From NCBI GenBank assembly GCA_010356995.1, contig ML996689.1, positions 1,391,228-1,455,227 on the forward strand: a stretch of DNA of 64,000 nt, written 5' to 3'. The notes beneath the pieces are model-generated. The model was not told the origin of the DNA. It was given only the letters and a program-made list of their open reading frames with translations, and ran no database searches. This DNA comes from Trichodelitschia bisporula. Its lineage: Eukaryota > Ascomycota > Dothideomycetes > Phaeotrichales > Phaeotrichaceae. Shown here piece after piece: positions 21,468 to 34,022 of the stretch. How positions within the stretch are numbered: position 1 is the first letter of the stretch; each line of letters starts with the position of its first letter. A program made the position numbers and the translations under genes.

Positions 21468-24400
21468 CCTGTCGCATTACTACATCAGGCTTTGGTCCGT
21501 TTGCTTTCGGCGTCTGCGGAGTAAGGAATGTCAAACGGTGCTGTATACCCTGGCTGTATTCTTCATAGATGAAATGACACAAGTCTCTTTGGACTCTTTT
21601 GCCGTTCGCGCTTGCTTTCTTACTGATGCGCAAACCGATCATCCTCGATCACCTCTCCCTTCCCAAGTTGCGGTAACTTGACGATTATGAACTGGTACCA
21701 GGTGATAGAGTGAGCCAAGTGGTCTCGATTCATGCTGATCTTCCGTTCTGCAGCGAATATCATACTTGGAACTGGTCTAGATCCGGTGATGCATCACAAT
21801 GCGCGTCATGGCTATGAAATCCAAGGTCATATAAAGAGCTCTGAAGTCCTCGTTTCTCCTTTGACAAAGAGAATCATCGACCTCACTTGCAATTTCTCTC
21901 ACAGGACCCAGCGCAAGAGCGGCTCAGATACGGCAGCAACCAACGGAGCAATTGCATATGCGTCATTTCCCGCACTTCCCACTCTGGCTGTCGACATAAG
22001 CTCAAGGTACTCCCCTCTCCTGCCATTTGCGAGTACCTATTACCTGGCAGAACATATCCACCTGACGCCTCAATAGTCCACGAAAACTTTACCCCGCATG
22101 GTATCTCAGCAACCGGGTTAGTTCAGTCCGAGTCTGTTCGTGTGATCATATTTCATGGTTTGCCGCCCGTCCTCCAGTCCCGAAGCGGATGCGACGACGA
22201 TCCACAGCATCCACAAACAAACGCCAAGAAGGCCATATCAAAGGCATCCCGCGCTCTGCCGGGAGCTACGATGAAGTCGGACTCAAGAAACCAAGACTTT
22301 GCCAATTCCACACCAAAGGAGTGTGGAGGAGCAATTTCATGTCCCGTCCAAGAAAGCAACAAGCCAAGAAACGGCCTTCAACACGAACGCCCAGCGCTGA
22401 GTGCGGCACAAAGCAGCCTCCACTCTTTTTTAGCACGTCGGCGGCGTCGAACTCCGCCTTGCAAGTCTGTTTCACCTCAATTTCGTGGTGGCTGCACTTG
22501 GCTCAAGCCTTCTCCTAAAGCCAACTTGTGAGATGCTAGACAAGCACTGAAGCCCGATTACGCCCCCATGCCGATCCGATGAGAACGATTGAGATGAGAG
22601 TCTTAATTTTCAACGACTCACCTTCAACATACTGAGTCCCAGGACGGCATGGAAGGCACAAGCTAACGATATGATGCTTGGCGATACTTTGCATCTCCTG
22701 GCAATTCTACAACACTTCAAAGTGTGGAGAAGACAGCAGAGCAACCCAGATCTTGGCATTGCTCATCAGCTTGCCGGCGGGCCGGCCGCTATCCCGTCCA
22801 GGGTGCCCCGTCACTCACGGCTGCCTCCTCCTTACCGTAAGAGGCAAAACGTCGTTGAGTCACAGACAACGATCGCTCATTGGATGTACGGACGCCTGTC
22901 CCGGACGGATAGCATGCACAGTGACGCAAGGTGTGCTGCACGGACCACCGACTGGCATGTTTGATATCTGCTTCCTAGCAACGCATTTCCACTCCCATCT
23001 CTGGATTGTGGACAGCCGGTCGACCTCAGGCCTTCTCCCTGAACGAGGCAGGGTCTAACTCGCAGTTTCAGAGAAACACTGACTTTGCGATAATGCACTG
23101 ATGCAAAGTACTGTATTGTCCCAAGCGACAATACGGTAGAAAGAGGCCATGTACCGAATTAATTGACCGAGAACACATGCCTTCGCATTGCCCCTCGGCG
23201 TGTCGACAAGCAGGTGTGCAATCGAGACGTTTCCCACAGGTCGTGCATTGCCAGCATGCGGCCCTGCCTCCGTGCGCACGCATCCAGCTTGGAGGGGACG
23301 GTGAGAGGTCAAGCATCGCCGCGGGATTCAAGTACCGTACATCCACCCTCGGGATTGCTCCGGCAGCCTTTTACGGAGAGGCAAGCCGCCTTGGGACGGC
23401 GCGCTCTGTTTAGCTGGAAGGCTTGAGACGAACAGAGCAAGTTGATTGCACACTACTAACCAAAGATTATGCCCTTCCTATTGTTTTGCTGCAGAGGAGC
23501 TGCAAGTCGTGCTCCGAGAACTTCCCAAAATATTTGGAGCGCTCTGTTTGGCCGGACAAATGCTGCCCTGCATGCCTTCTGTCGAGCGGTTAGCCAATTG
23601 CCGTGGTGCTGGGTATTTGCCACCCTCCTGACCTCCATCATTCAAGCTGCCCCCATGGTGGAGCGAAGCTGGGAGCAGGATTCGTGGAAGCTGCTCTGGT
23701 GAAGTTAAAAAGCAGGCGCAGCATGCGAAGATGAGCCCACGGGTCTCTAAAGAAGATCAGGCACAGCAGGGCGACCCAATTGATGGGGGTATTGTCTGCT
23801 ATCTCCTGCCGGTCAGGAATTCACAATCCCATGCCCCCCGGATTGAGAAACGATCCGCTGGAAGTGGGTTCATCAGGGTCCCTGTGATTGACGTCTCCCA
23901 AGGCGGACCTCGAGATTGGATGCCCTGAGGATCGCCTTGTCTTCTGGAAGACCTGAAGGTGCTCAAAAAGTGGGTCTGGAGCATAGCTGTGCAAGCTAAT
24001 GTACATAGTTTCGTAAATATGGCCCAGGGATACCAGCGGTCGAATTGCAGTCACCCTTTGAGGGGCGCTTTATGGATCCCCAGGATTTTGCTCGGAGAAC
24101 GGGGGAAGGGATGCACAGTATCAGGGAGGTGGATGCGACAGCACGTCTCGCCTCATGATACTGAGCGAGCAATGATACGCTGGTCAAGTCTGTGGGCAGT
24201 GAGGCAGCGGATGCATTGACATATAGGGTCTTGTAAGATTCCGAAGCGTCAATATCCAGCATCTTGCGCCCAGTCAAGCATTGGAAAGTCTGCGACGCTT
24301 GGCCATCACCATCCCCTGATCTACCGGAGTGACAGCCGCTGCCAGGCGCTTTGGTAGGCGGCAAAAGAAACGTGAGCGGATTCCGCAGACGCCTTGACGT

Positions 24401-27346
24401 CTGCAAGCCCAGGGGCGACTGGCAGAAGAAAAGATAGCAGAGTGGAAGAGACAAGGAGAATTCACACCTAAAACCAACATCCATGGACCATGGACGCCAA
24501 TCTAGGGATTTGGGGGAAAGGGAGGCTGGGGCTAGCTTGCATTGAGCTGCGGAGGAGAGATCACCAGTAACAGCAATTCGAGGGCGGGAGAAAAGAGTCT
24601 GGGGATTCTTGGAAGACATGAATTAGGAAGGCTTGGCCCTGAGATGCAGAAAGCTTGGCGCCGCGAGCACGAATTGAGGAATTTGAGATGCCGCGTCGGG
24701 CGCGTCGGCCGGATGGGGGATCGCGACAGCGGGCTGCAGAAAGGAAAAGCAGAGACCCACGGCAGCGGCCGCAGTGGGTCTGGCTGATGCAAGCATCTAA
24801 AAGGAAAAAGGCTTGGAAGGGCTGGCAGAATGAAAGATAAACTGATATGTAGCGGTTGTCGTGTCGGCCAACCGGGACGCGGTATGCACGGCTCGGGGAT
24901 CTAGTGTCAGCAGAAACCTCTCCGTGGTGTGCATGCTTCAATAGGGCTTTTCGACCTTCGGGATAGAAGCCGCGCCAGGAAGCGCGCCAGACTCTTGGTC
25001 TATCGCTGGACATTCTCGCAGGACCAAACGGATTGCAAGCTGCAGCGCAGCAACGGGTTGTCGAGGAGACTAGAGATGTGAACCGGGGAGGACACCTGCA
25101 GCAAAGGTGAGGGAACACCGCAGGCCCAAGATGCAGCATCCTAGGGCAGAGACCTCGGCGGCGATTCGGCGGCGGGTGAGGAGAGTGGAGGCAATGCAAG
25201 GCCGTCGTAATGTGGGGACGGGCTGGCTGTTGGCTGGCGGGCGCTAGGGATGGTGCTTGTTCAACGGGTGAGTTCCTTGTCATTGATATGTCTTGCCAGT
25301 GGCTACTTCTTGTGCTCCAATGCATCAAATGGGGGTGACTTGAAGGTGGGTAGCTTAGAAACAGAGTCTCGATGAGATCCCTTTCCCCTGTACGTTGTAG
25401 TGATGATGGGAAGAAGAGGTGGAAGTCATGATGTACTCATGGGAGGACCGGGAAATACCAACCACTGCCAAGAAGTCGACGATATCTTGCTCATTCCCGT
25501 CCACGGCAGGAATGAGGCCAAGATATGCTGGGCAGAGGTCACTGCGCAAGCATCTTTTGCTTGTCTAGCACACCATCACTACGTCTGTCTTCGTACCACT
25601 ACCCTGGTAGGGCAGAATAACTGAAGGCTGAAATGTTACTTTTCCCTATCGACAAAATTCCACAATCCATCTCAGCCCCCCTGTTCCGCTGGCGCAGCGC
25701 GATGTGGGTCTCCAGGTGCTTGGCTTCTTCCCTAGTGGGCCTTGTTCAGGTTTAAAGCCGGGGAAAGGTAGGTAGATGTCCAATGACCGAGGCCGGTGGC
25801 TGCTGATGCCGTTCTTGAGGTCTTTGCGGTCTTTGTGCCTCACAGGCAGTTTGCCATCATCCGCAGCCCGCAACCCGCAACCCGCTCCCGCACTCTGTCT
25901 CTTCTCTCACAAGTCACCGCAGCTTGGCAGCGGTGCATCACAGCACACCACAGCCAGCCCGCAACGCCGACCTCTTGTCTGCCAAAGGAGAGGCCCTTCC
26001 GCTACTAACCTCCTCCTACAGTGTTTACCACGTATTCCCCAACGTCTCCGGTTTTCCCGCTCTCAAGCTTGCCCTCTTTTTGAACCCTTGGCCAGCTTTC
26101 TACCCCAAGACCCTTCCTAAACCCGAATCCGACAAGCTTTAGCATAGGCCCACACCTCTCTTTGCTCTCCACATCTTCGCATCTCCACTTCCTCTTCCAT
26201 AGCGGCCCATCCCACCCCTTCACTATGGCACACCCACCCCCACCCCACTCCACCCACCCCCCAACTGCCCAAGCCTGCTCTCACCACCACCACCAAAACA
26301 CTCCCCCCCGCCTCCACACCCCTCCACCACTCGCACATACCCCTCCTCCTCCCAAAAGGACCTCCTCGTATCTGGCAACGTCGACCCTGGACGCCTTCTA
26401 ACTGGGTATCTTAGTGCCAAGCATAAGCCTATGATGTTAGCCTGTCCAAAAGCCCATTCTGCCACTCTGCCACATACTGTCGACGTCAATAGGAAATCCC
26501 CTGGACCCCAAGCCCTTTTCCTCACCGTTGGAGCGTGCTCACCCACAAGATATCGATGTCACTTCCTGCAACTGCCCTCAGTGCGTGGAACGGCCTTGTA
26601 TTTATCAATGCCCCGTCCCCCCCCTCATGGAATTTTGAACATCACTTCCTCGAAGACCTCACACGCTCCAACAAGCGTATACCCCGTTGATCATTATTGA
26701 TTCAAAAGCATCTTAGGCAATTCACTCCTGTACTATTAGCTCTCCCGAGTCTCTTCGGTACACTCCAGCACACTGTCCATTGCATATCGCACACTCCTCC
26801 TACTCCCCACCTCACCAAGCGATCACTATCAAACTCCAATCCCGATCATCCCTACCGCTTCTATCTAAGCCGTTCTCTTACTCGAACATTTCTCCTCTGC
26901 GCCTCGTATCGACAAGAACACCATTCCTCAAGGGAATTGGAACCAACTTCCCCACCGCTCTTCGACCACTCACGGACTCACCTCAGCATCCTGAAACGCT
27001 AGCAATTCGCAGGCCCTGCCACCCGCGTCACTGGTTCCGCACCTCCCCCCCATCCCCGTTCTTTACGCCCACTCGAAGCCCCCAAGGGTCACGTTCCTTG
27101 TGCAGCCCCAGCTTGCGCGATCTGCAAGTACAAGGCCGGACAGCAGGCTTTCCCTCTTCGGATTCTGATCAGCATTCTACTGTCGAGGAACCCTAAAAGG
27201 CACGCTGATCCCCACTCTCACACCTGCCTCCCCACGTTTCTCCAACTCAAACATCTCCGACAACACGGTCTGTGAAAAAAGATCGCTCCAAAATTATTCC
27301 GCAGGATACACCAACTCGCTGTTCCTTTCCCTCCCAAGTCATTAGA
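21468..27346. other. 5.9-kb gene-free stretch upstream of a C2H2 regulator
   Basis: There are many short open frames on both strands but none with recognisable similarity; the longest (near 24561-25328, minus, with a TTG start) has the low-complexity look of a chance frame. From about 25850 to 27346 the plus strand is strongly C/T-rich, with a C-run segment near 26228-26340, consistent with a long promoter and 5' leader for the downstream transcription factor gene. A 12-bp hairpin lies at 23109-23138. No transposon or LTR signature was recognised. Confidence 0.5.
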
Positions 27347-28539
27347 ATGGCAATGGTCGATAACCGCCAACAACAATCTTCCCTCCTCGGCTCAATGCCT
27401 TACGATCCTCCCCGCTATCAAATTCCCGCGCCGCAATTCACCAACCCTTGGGGAAGCAGCGTGTCCAGTGCACCATCATCGCATCTGTACTCGTCGACGT
27501 CAGGGTTGGATGGTTCCTCTCAAGCACATCAGCAACAGCAACAGCGCCCCACCAGCATATCAATGCCGTCCTTCAGCATTCCGGTCACCGCGGCTTCATT
27601 AGGAGCAGGTAGCTCACTTCCCAACGGCCTGTTTGATCTGCAGAACCCCATTGACACGTCACAAGATATACTTGGCGGACCCCGCTCGTATGCTCCGCAG
27701 TTCACCACTTCGGGTCCCCAGAGCTATGCTCCCGCTACGACAGCTGGCTACAGTAACGATTATGCCAGCTCCTCCCGAGGGTCGTTCGCATACCAGCAGG
27801 AAGCCTCTCGACGCTCCTCTCATCCGTCAGTGCCCTCTGCAACGTCAACCCTTAACGAGCCATTCTTTGATCACCGCCAACGCCCGAACTCCATGATTGA
27901 CTTCAGCAGACTGCAGGCGACTGCGCAGCAACGGCTCGACTTTGGTGACGCTGTCGATGCTAGCCGCACTATTCTGGCTATGAACCAAAACGACATCACC
28001 CCGAGGAACATCTACGGTTCTCAAAATTCGGGCAGAAGCTCCACTGATTCGTACGGGTTCCCATCGACCCACTCTGCGCACTCATCCATCTCGTCTGCGA
28101 GCACCTACCCCTATTACAGCGGCTCAGTGGCAGACTCCTCTGTCTCCGACTACAGCTCCGCCTCGGAGTCCGTAGACCTCAACTCACGTACTCTTCCCCG
28201 ACCTTCGACCATGATGTCAAACATCCCCCCCGCACCTCAGTCTATGATGGGCCAGTTCAGTTCCAAGGTGTCGTCGAACACGCAAAAGAAGCACAAGTGC
28301 AAGGTGTGCGACAAGCGCTTTACCCGGCCAAGCTCGCTCCAGACGCACATGTACAGCCACACTGGAGAGAAGCGTATGTCCTTTGCACTGTCCCTCGAGG
28401 ATACATATGCTAATATCTCACAGCTTATGCTTGCGAAGTCGAGGGTTGCGGCCGCCACTTCTCTGTCGTGTCGAATCTGCGGCGACACAAGAAGGTGCAT
28501 AAGGGCGAGCACGATCAGCCGTCCCCCGAAGAAGCTTGA
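27347..28539 (+). CDS. C2H2 zinc-finger transcription factor
   Basis: This is a predicted nuclear DNA-binding regulator. Exons are 27347-28373 and 28424-28539 (intron GTATGT...CACAG, with GCTAAT), giving 380 aa. The first 310 residues are low-complexity Ser/Gln/Pro/Tyr-rich sequence with a short Gln run (HQQQQQ), typical of activation or disordered regions. Two adjacent C2H2 fingers end the protein. Finger 1 is CKVCDKRFTRPSSLQTHMYSH with linker TGEKPYA. Finger 2 is CEVEGCGRHFSVVSNLRRHKKVH and is split from finger 1 by the intron. The start could be either ATG at 27347 or 27353. The two-finger C-terminal layout recalls fungal developmental and secondary-metabolism regulators, but I cannot name an ortholog. 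Confidence 0.9.
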
Positions 28540-31500
28540 GGCGCGATTGTACATTTTACTTTCATACGCAAGCACTGGGATGATGTATGCTGCGACACGT
28601 TGTCGACAGTCAGAGAAAGATGGGGTACTACTTGGTGCTTAGATTCCATCGCTTAATAGCCCAATAGTCTGGCTTTATTTTTGGCTTTTAGACGGTCGCT
28701 ACAGATACCCGGGAGGCGTGGAAAGCGTTTTCTCAGAACGGTTGCTTTTTGGCGTTTGGGTCATCCGAACTTGGGTTCGGAACTGTATTGGCGGCCCCTC
28801 TGGCGCTTTGGTGCCAGGGGCATCTGGAGTTTGGCTGTGCAGCTGACGGACTATTGCGGCCCTATTTGCTTTTGCTTCGGCCTGTATTATTATGTAGCTC
28901 GTGGGCTACGCGGGGGGATTTTTGCTTCGTATGATCATGTCCAGGCGGAGAGGGGTGGCCCCTTTGGAATGGCGGGGATCTCTCATTGTACGATATGGCA
29001 CGGGCTGGTCAATGGGATAGAGGATGAGCTCTGGGCAACAGAGCAAGTAGTGGCAGTAGGGCACAACACAGTTGACATGCACTGTTTAACGTCGCTTAAT
29101 TCTAAATCTTAATCTCAACGGCGCGCTCCGAGCGTTGCAAAGCTACTACTGAGCTCTCGGCTCTCGAATCCTTAGTCCGTTTGACGTCAAGTGAAGGGAG
29201 AACTCATATTGTGGATTAAGGAAGCCATCAACTACTCGTCCACGTGCCATTGAGGCATAATGAAGCCGTGAGTATCGATAGACCGCGCAAAGAAGTTGAT
29301 CTCTATGAAACCTCGCATGCCAGCAGCCGCAAGAGCCTACCCTCGTGTCCGACCCTAAAATCGCCCCTTCCCCCACCACCCTAGCATCCGACCACCCACT
29401 ACCCTCCACGCGAGTAACAAATGACGAAATTCCCTCGGACCCCTGAGCTACCTCCGCACAATGCTCCGCCTCCCCGAGCTCCAACCATTCATACTGTGGT
29501 ACAATCTATGCTACCCTTGACCGACCCCGCATCGTAGTATGCATGTAGGGTGCTAATATTCCATCCACGGCCCAGGAGCAGGAGCAACCACCGGTAGCCC
29601 TGCCGTGAGCGTCATCGCAGCGACCGGGGAGGCGGAGGATCACGAATGCGGGATGCGCAAGGGGACAAGGCGAGCGGTCGCCTTGCGGAGCTCGAAATAT
29701 CCTTCGTCGCTCGGAGCTATGGGGGGGATTTGCCACTCACGCCCTGCGGACGTGGCCACCTACGTATGCGGGTGTGCCGACGAGGCTGATTGCCCTGCGT
29801 TTTGCGCTGCGACGGTGGGGGGTGGTGGTGGGGGGAGAGGGGAGGTTCACGGTTTGCCACTGGCGCAGGGCGGGGCTGGTTGGTTGGTGTGGGTGAGGAG
29901 TAGGAAGGGGGTCTGATATCATCGGCTGGGAAGAGGCAGAGATGGAGTTCATTTGGAGGCCTGAATTGAGGGGATTCCTCCGGTGTAAGAAGTTGTTGCG
30001 TGGGTGTGTGGCATGCGGGCAGGGATGGGATTGTGGCAGGTCCGCGGGTTTGACGTCAGGCTTGTGGGACGTGGGCGCACGGGTTGGGTGTGTTGCACCT
30101 TGCACTGTGCACTTGGGCTGCGCGGGATGACTTCAGGGTCCAAGGCTAGTGTGGGGTGGACTGGATTGGGTTTGCCTGTCGGCCAGCAGTGCGATCTCCA
30201 GACGAATGAGAGAGCATGCGACATCTCGCTACCTTTCGAGCTTCGGAGAGGGCATCACCGACGAAAACCCATGCCGCTTTTCAAGTACTGCTTGATTGCG
30301 CATAGGGAAACCCCTACAATCCCCTCGTTCCGCCCTGCGCATCCCTCTCCTTCCCTCCTAGCTCATGGTCGTGGCAGCGGGCTCTTTATCCGTCGCTGCC
30401 TCGGGCCCGTTGAATCTGGTTTTCAAAGACGCCATTTCAACGGTCCAGTATTCGCTGTGCTTGTCGCCGGTTTTCCTGTTTTCTTGCCTGCTCGAGATGC
30501 AGCGCGATGCGTGTGGCTTACCGGGGTGGGCCTGGTTCGCAACGCCACGGGCTGGCGGGAGAGCAACATGGGATTGTGACTTTGTTGTCTACGGAAAAGG
30601 CGTGTGTTGCCTTGCTCCCATACAACTGGCCTGGTTGGCGCTGCTGCAGTCGCATTCTCCGCTGCGGAGGTACCCCCTCTGCGATACGGACAACATAATA
30701 TCTCTCACCGACTTGATCGCCTCGAAACTATGCAAATAATTGCAATTCAGAGGTGATAGATCTGAAGTGTCGTCATCCCGGGAAATGCCCAACCGAAGCC
30801 GATGCACGTGCCTTGAGCTAATTGAGACGGCGAAATTGAACCGCCATCACAGCAAAGGAGGGGATCCTTCTGTGTCAATGTCTACACAGTGATGAATTTT
30901 TCTCCAAGCTCTGAATTCGTAGTCCCGAGTCTCAATGCCTTTGTTTAGACTTCTGGACTCGTGAAGTTCGACTCTTCTTACATCTAGCCAAAGGCAGATC
31001 GCCGATACCCGAGAACTGACGTATCTCTAGAGAAACTGGGCAGATGCTGAGAACTGCGATTGCAGATCCACAGGAACATCAAGATCCGTCCAACTCAACC
31101 AACGGTTTAGCTCCAATCGATAATTTCTCTACCGTTGAATGCATCGCTATCAGAATCAGGAAGCCGTGAATGACGCGCATTGGCTCCATTGGCTCCGACC
31201 TGTGATGGACGAGACCAACGGACAGCTTCGGCTTCACTGTCCAGATAGATTCGAACCACAGACGGCTTGCGGGGAAGCTGACGATATTCCCCGCACCTTT
31301 CTCCACATCTATCGCAACGAAGTCATCTCAATGACAAGATCCCGCTGCCGGTTGCGCATAAGCTTGCTTCAGATCGGACCGGTCGACACTCGGCGCCTGA
31401 CGCCGAGGCGGTAGCGTAAGCCCAGGTCCTCCCCCTCCCACACCTACCGTACAACGCTCAACCGCCCGCCGACTACTGCGGTAATGCCGTAGGTGGAGCG

Positions 31501-34022
31501 CCGTTACGATGCGCTTCCTAGAATTTCCGGGTTTCCGTGCCGGCTAATACGATAACGGGTTCGGAGGCCGAAAAGGCTGTCAAAGGAGTGAGCTGAAGAC
31601 CCCAACAAATCAACAGATTGGAGGAATGGAAGAACCTATTGCTTCGCACGGTTACATCGTCCGAAGCATCAACCAGATGCCTGGGTTCGAATTCCGCCCC
31701 GGATGGTATGCCAAGATAGCCGACTGGGTGTCGTTGCCCTTTGGGCTCCAACTCTCCCCCTCCTTCCCCGCACCGACGGCGAGCCGGCATCATCCTCACG
31801 GGGGCTCAAGGCTACGGCTTGAGGGGTTCGGACATCCGGCCGGGATCCGAGGCACCCAGGCACTAGGTGGAGCTCTCCTTGCTCGAAAAAAATACCACTC
31901 ACCGCCCGAGTACCGGAACGCGGCTCGCGCCACAAGCGCCCCCGATAGCTTACCGCAAGATCGTACACCCTGCAAGCCGACCCTGCAGCCCAGTCGATCT
32001 CAAACAAAGCAAATCAGCACGGTTGCCCTACCAGACCGAAGTGAGGCGGCGGAAGGGGCGTGAAGAATAACTCGAGACACCCTCTCTCAATCCAGTCGTT
32101 GACTTATCGCATGCCCAGCCTTAGCCTTGGCTCAGGTAACTAGAAATTGGGCCTTGGAGCCTCACCCTTTTCAACTTCTGAAACCGCGATCAAGTGGCTA
32201 ACGCTAAGGCCGGCGGGAATAAGGGCCCGTGCCCCATGGGAATTGAGGTGCTTGGAACTGGGGCTTGGCCCACTCATCGGAATCCCGCGACTGGCGCAGC
32301 GCGCTGGAGGTGTTTTGTACGAACGCTGGGACCACCTGCTTGTGCGCTTTGGTCATGGCGGCTGCGGCTAGGGGCTGGTTGGTCGATTGGTGGGCGGGAA
32401 GCAAACAGAGTTTAGGAGGCTGGCGCGCGCATAGCGCCCAAGGCTAAACTCATCTCAACCCAAGCTCTGCCGTCCGCCGGCCCCCAAAACGGTCATGCTG
32501 AGGGAGCCATAGGTTAACCTGACGACCTTTGATGCTTGCTGGGGGGACCCCACACGCTAATTTGCTAACCCATTCAACTACAACAACGTCCTGGAAATTG
32601 TGAATGAGATTCTCAGCCTCGTAGTATTGATTAGCTTATTGTCTCCGAATTGTTCTCCGCTGCGATCAGCGCTCTGGTACTTGGATCATACAGCGCGTCC
32701 CCGTCGCATGGACTTGGCGCTTCTTGCGCAGTATTGCCTACATTATGCCAAGACATGGGATAGGATCAAAAGTTGCAGTGTTGCGAAGCCTCAAGAGATG
32801 AGATCCAGGCCGGGCTGCTGACAGGACAAGCCTCAAAAGCCTCTGACAAGAAGTTACCAAGTAGAAGGATATCAGATATCATCTTGGCGCTCCATCCCGT
32901 GTGTCCAGACTTCCGAGTGCCGCGATGTCCCGGAGACGGTCAACCCTCCGAAGTCTGTGCGTCCGGGCCGTTGGAGCGTAAACATGGTGGACTCGGACCA
33001 GTGCCCCACACCTCCAAAGCTTCTTCACGAGGCGTTTTTGGGCCAACGCCAGATGATCAGCAGGCCGCAGCGCCGTCATTTGCTTTTTGGCCTCATCCCT
33101 TTACCTCGATCTGGAAACCTCCCTTCAGAAGGCGGTGTCAAGGGTTTCTTGCGGTATGCATCTGTGCTCAGACCCCGCCCCGCTGAACCCGCAATCTCCA
33201 ATGCCAGCCTGTGTGGCTTGCGCCTCCGCCGGCCGCCCACAGGACGCAGGGCAGCAAAAAAGCAACACATCCTCGAAGGACCGTGCCGCCATCCCCCGGT
33301 CGTCTTTGGGCCTTAAAAGTGGTAAGGGTGGTGTGTGCGCTGGATGAGGGTTGCCAGGCTGTGGGAGCCAAGACGGCGAGGCTACCTGATGGCGGTGAAC
33401 GCGCTGGCATCTAACGTCGCGTGCGGGACGGCAGTGTCCTCGGCATCAGTTACTCCGTAGCTCTTGCAACATACGAGAACACCGTTGGGCAAGGCCAATG
33501 TGATGGCCGAGGCCTTGAATATTGTTGCCAAGTCTTGAAAACGTTGTCCTATCAAGCACACAAGCAGCCTTCTTCAGCCGGACAGACTCGACGGTAGCCC
33601 GGATGTGTATATTAGTTGAGATAGTGTGGGTATTTGGAAACCTCGCCCCAACCTGGCATGATCATCAAGTCGCCCTGCGCGACCACGAGACTGCCAGTCA
33701 TCCGTGCCAATCACTGCACCGTACTCCTGTCACCGGCGACAATCACACCCCACTTTCCATATCCTCGGATCATAATCGTATATTCCATCTGCACGGCGAA
33801 TGTGAGGGAAGGCGGCCTGTCATCGCTGTCCCGTATAGAACTAGACCCTCGAGTGGGAGCCCCTGACGGGCGCATTGAGAGGCCGGGTGTCGGGGGCCTC
33901 GAGACAACTCTACTCATCTCCAGTGTTGAAACGCGCACGGAACCGGAGAGGATCAACACACCATACCACGAGTCCCCAATAGGCATGTCTGACCGAAACT
34001 CCCTTGCTGCGAGGCGGAAAGA
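28540..34022. other. 5.5-kb gene-free stretch between converging genes
   Basis: It is flanked by the 3' ends of the C2H2 gene and UTP12. No protein family was recognised on either strand. Compositional patches occur: C-rich plus strand at about 29330-29420 and G/T-rich plus strand at about 29810-30180. T-loop-like motifs near 31250 and 31686 do not fold into a tRNA. The interval is long for a region that needs no promoter, so an unrecognised gene or non-coding RNA is possible. Confidence 0.45.

Noticed and set aside
24561-25328. 255-codon open frame on the minus strand
   Set aside because: It begins with TTG rather than ATG, has a composition of Cys/Arg/Pro/His patches typical of chance frames in GC-rich DNA, and matches no family.
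31079-31306. Possible minus-strand tRNA suggested by GGTTCGAATC
   Set aside because: The T-arm pairs poorly, and no A-box, anticodon arm or acceptor stem can be drawn at the right spacing.
31626-31720. Possible tRNA B-box GGTTCGAATTCC
   Set aside because: The flanking bases do not form a T stem and there is no upstream A-box.
21468-34022. Search for transposable elements or viral fossils in the gene-free stretches
   Set aside because: No reverse transcriptase, integrase, transposase, capsid-like frame, long terminal repeats or target-site duplications were recognised; a genome-wide repeat comparison would be needed to exclude short elements.
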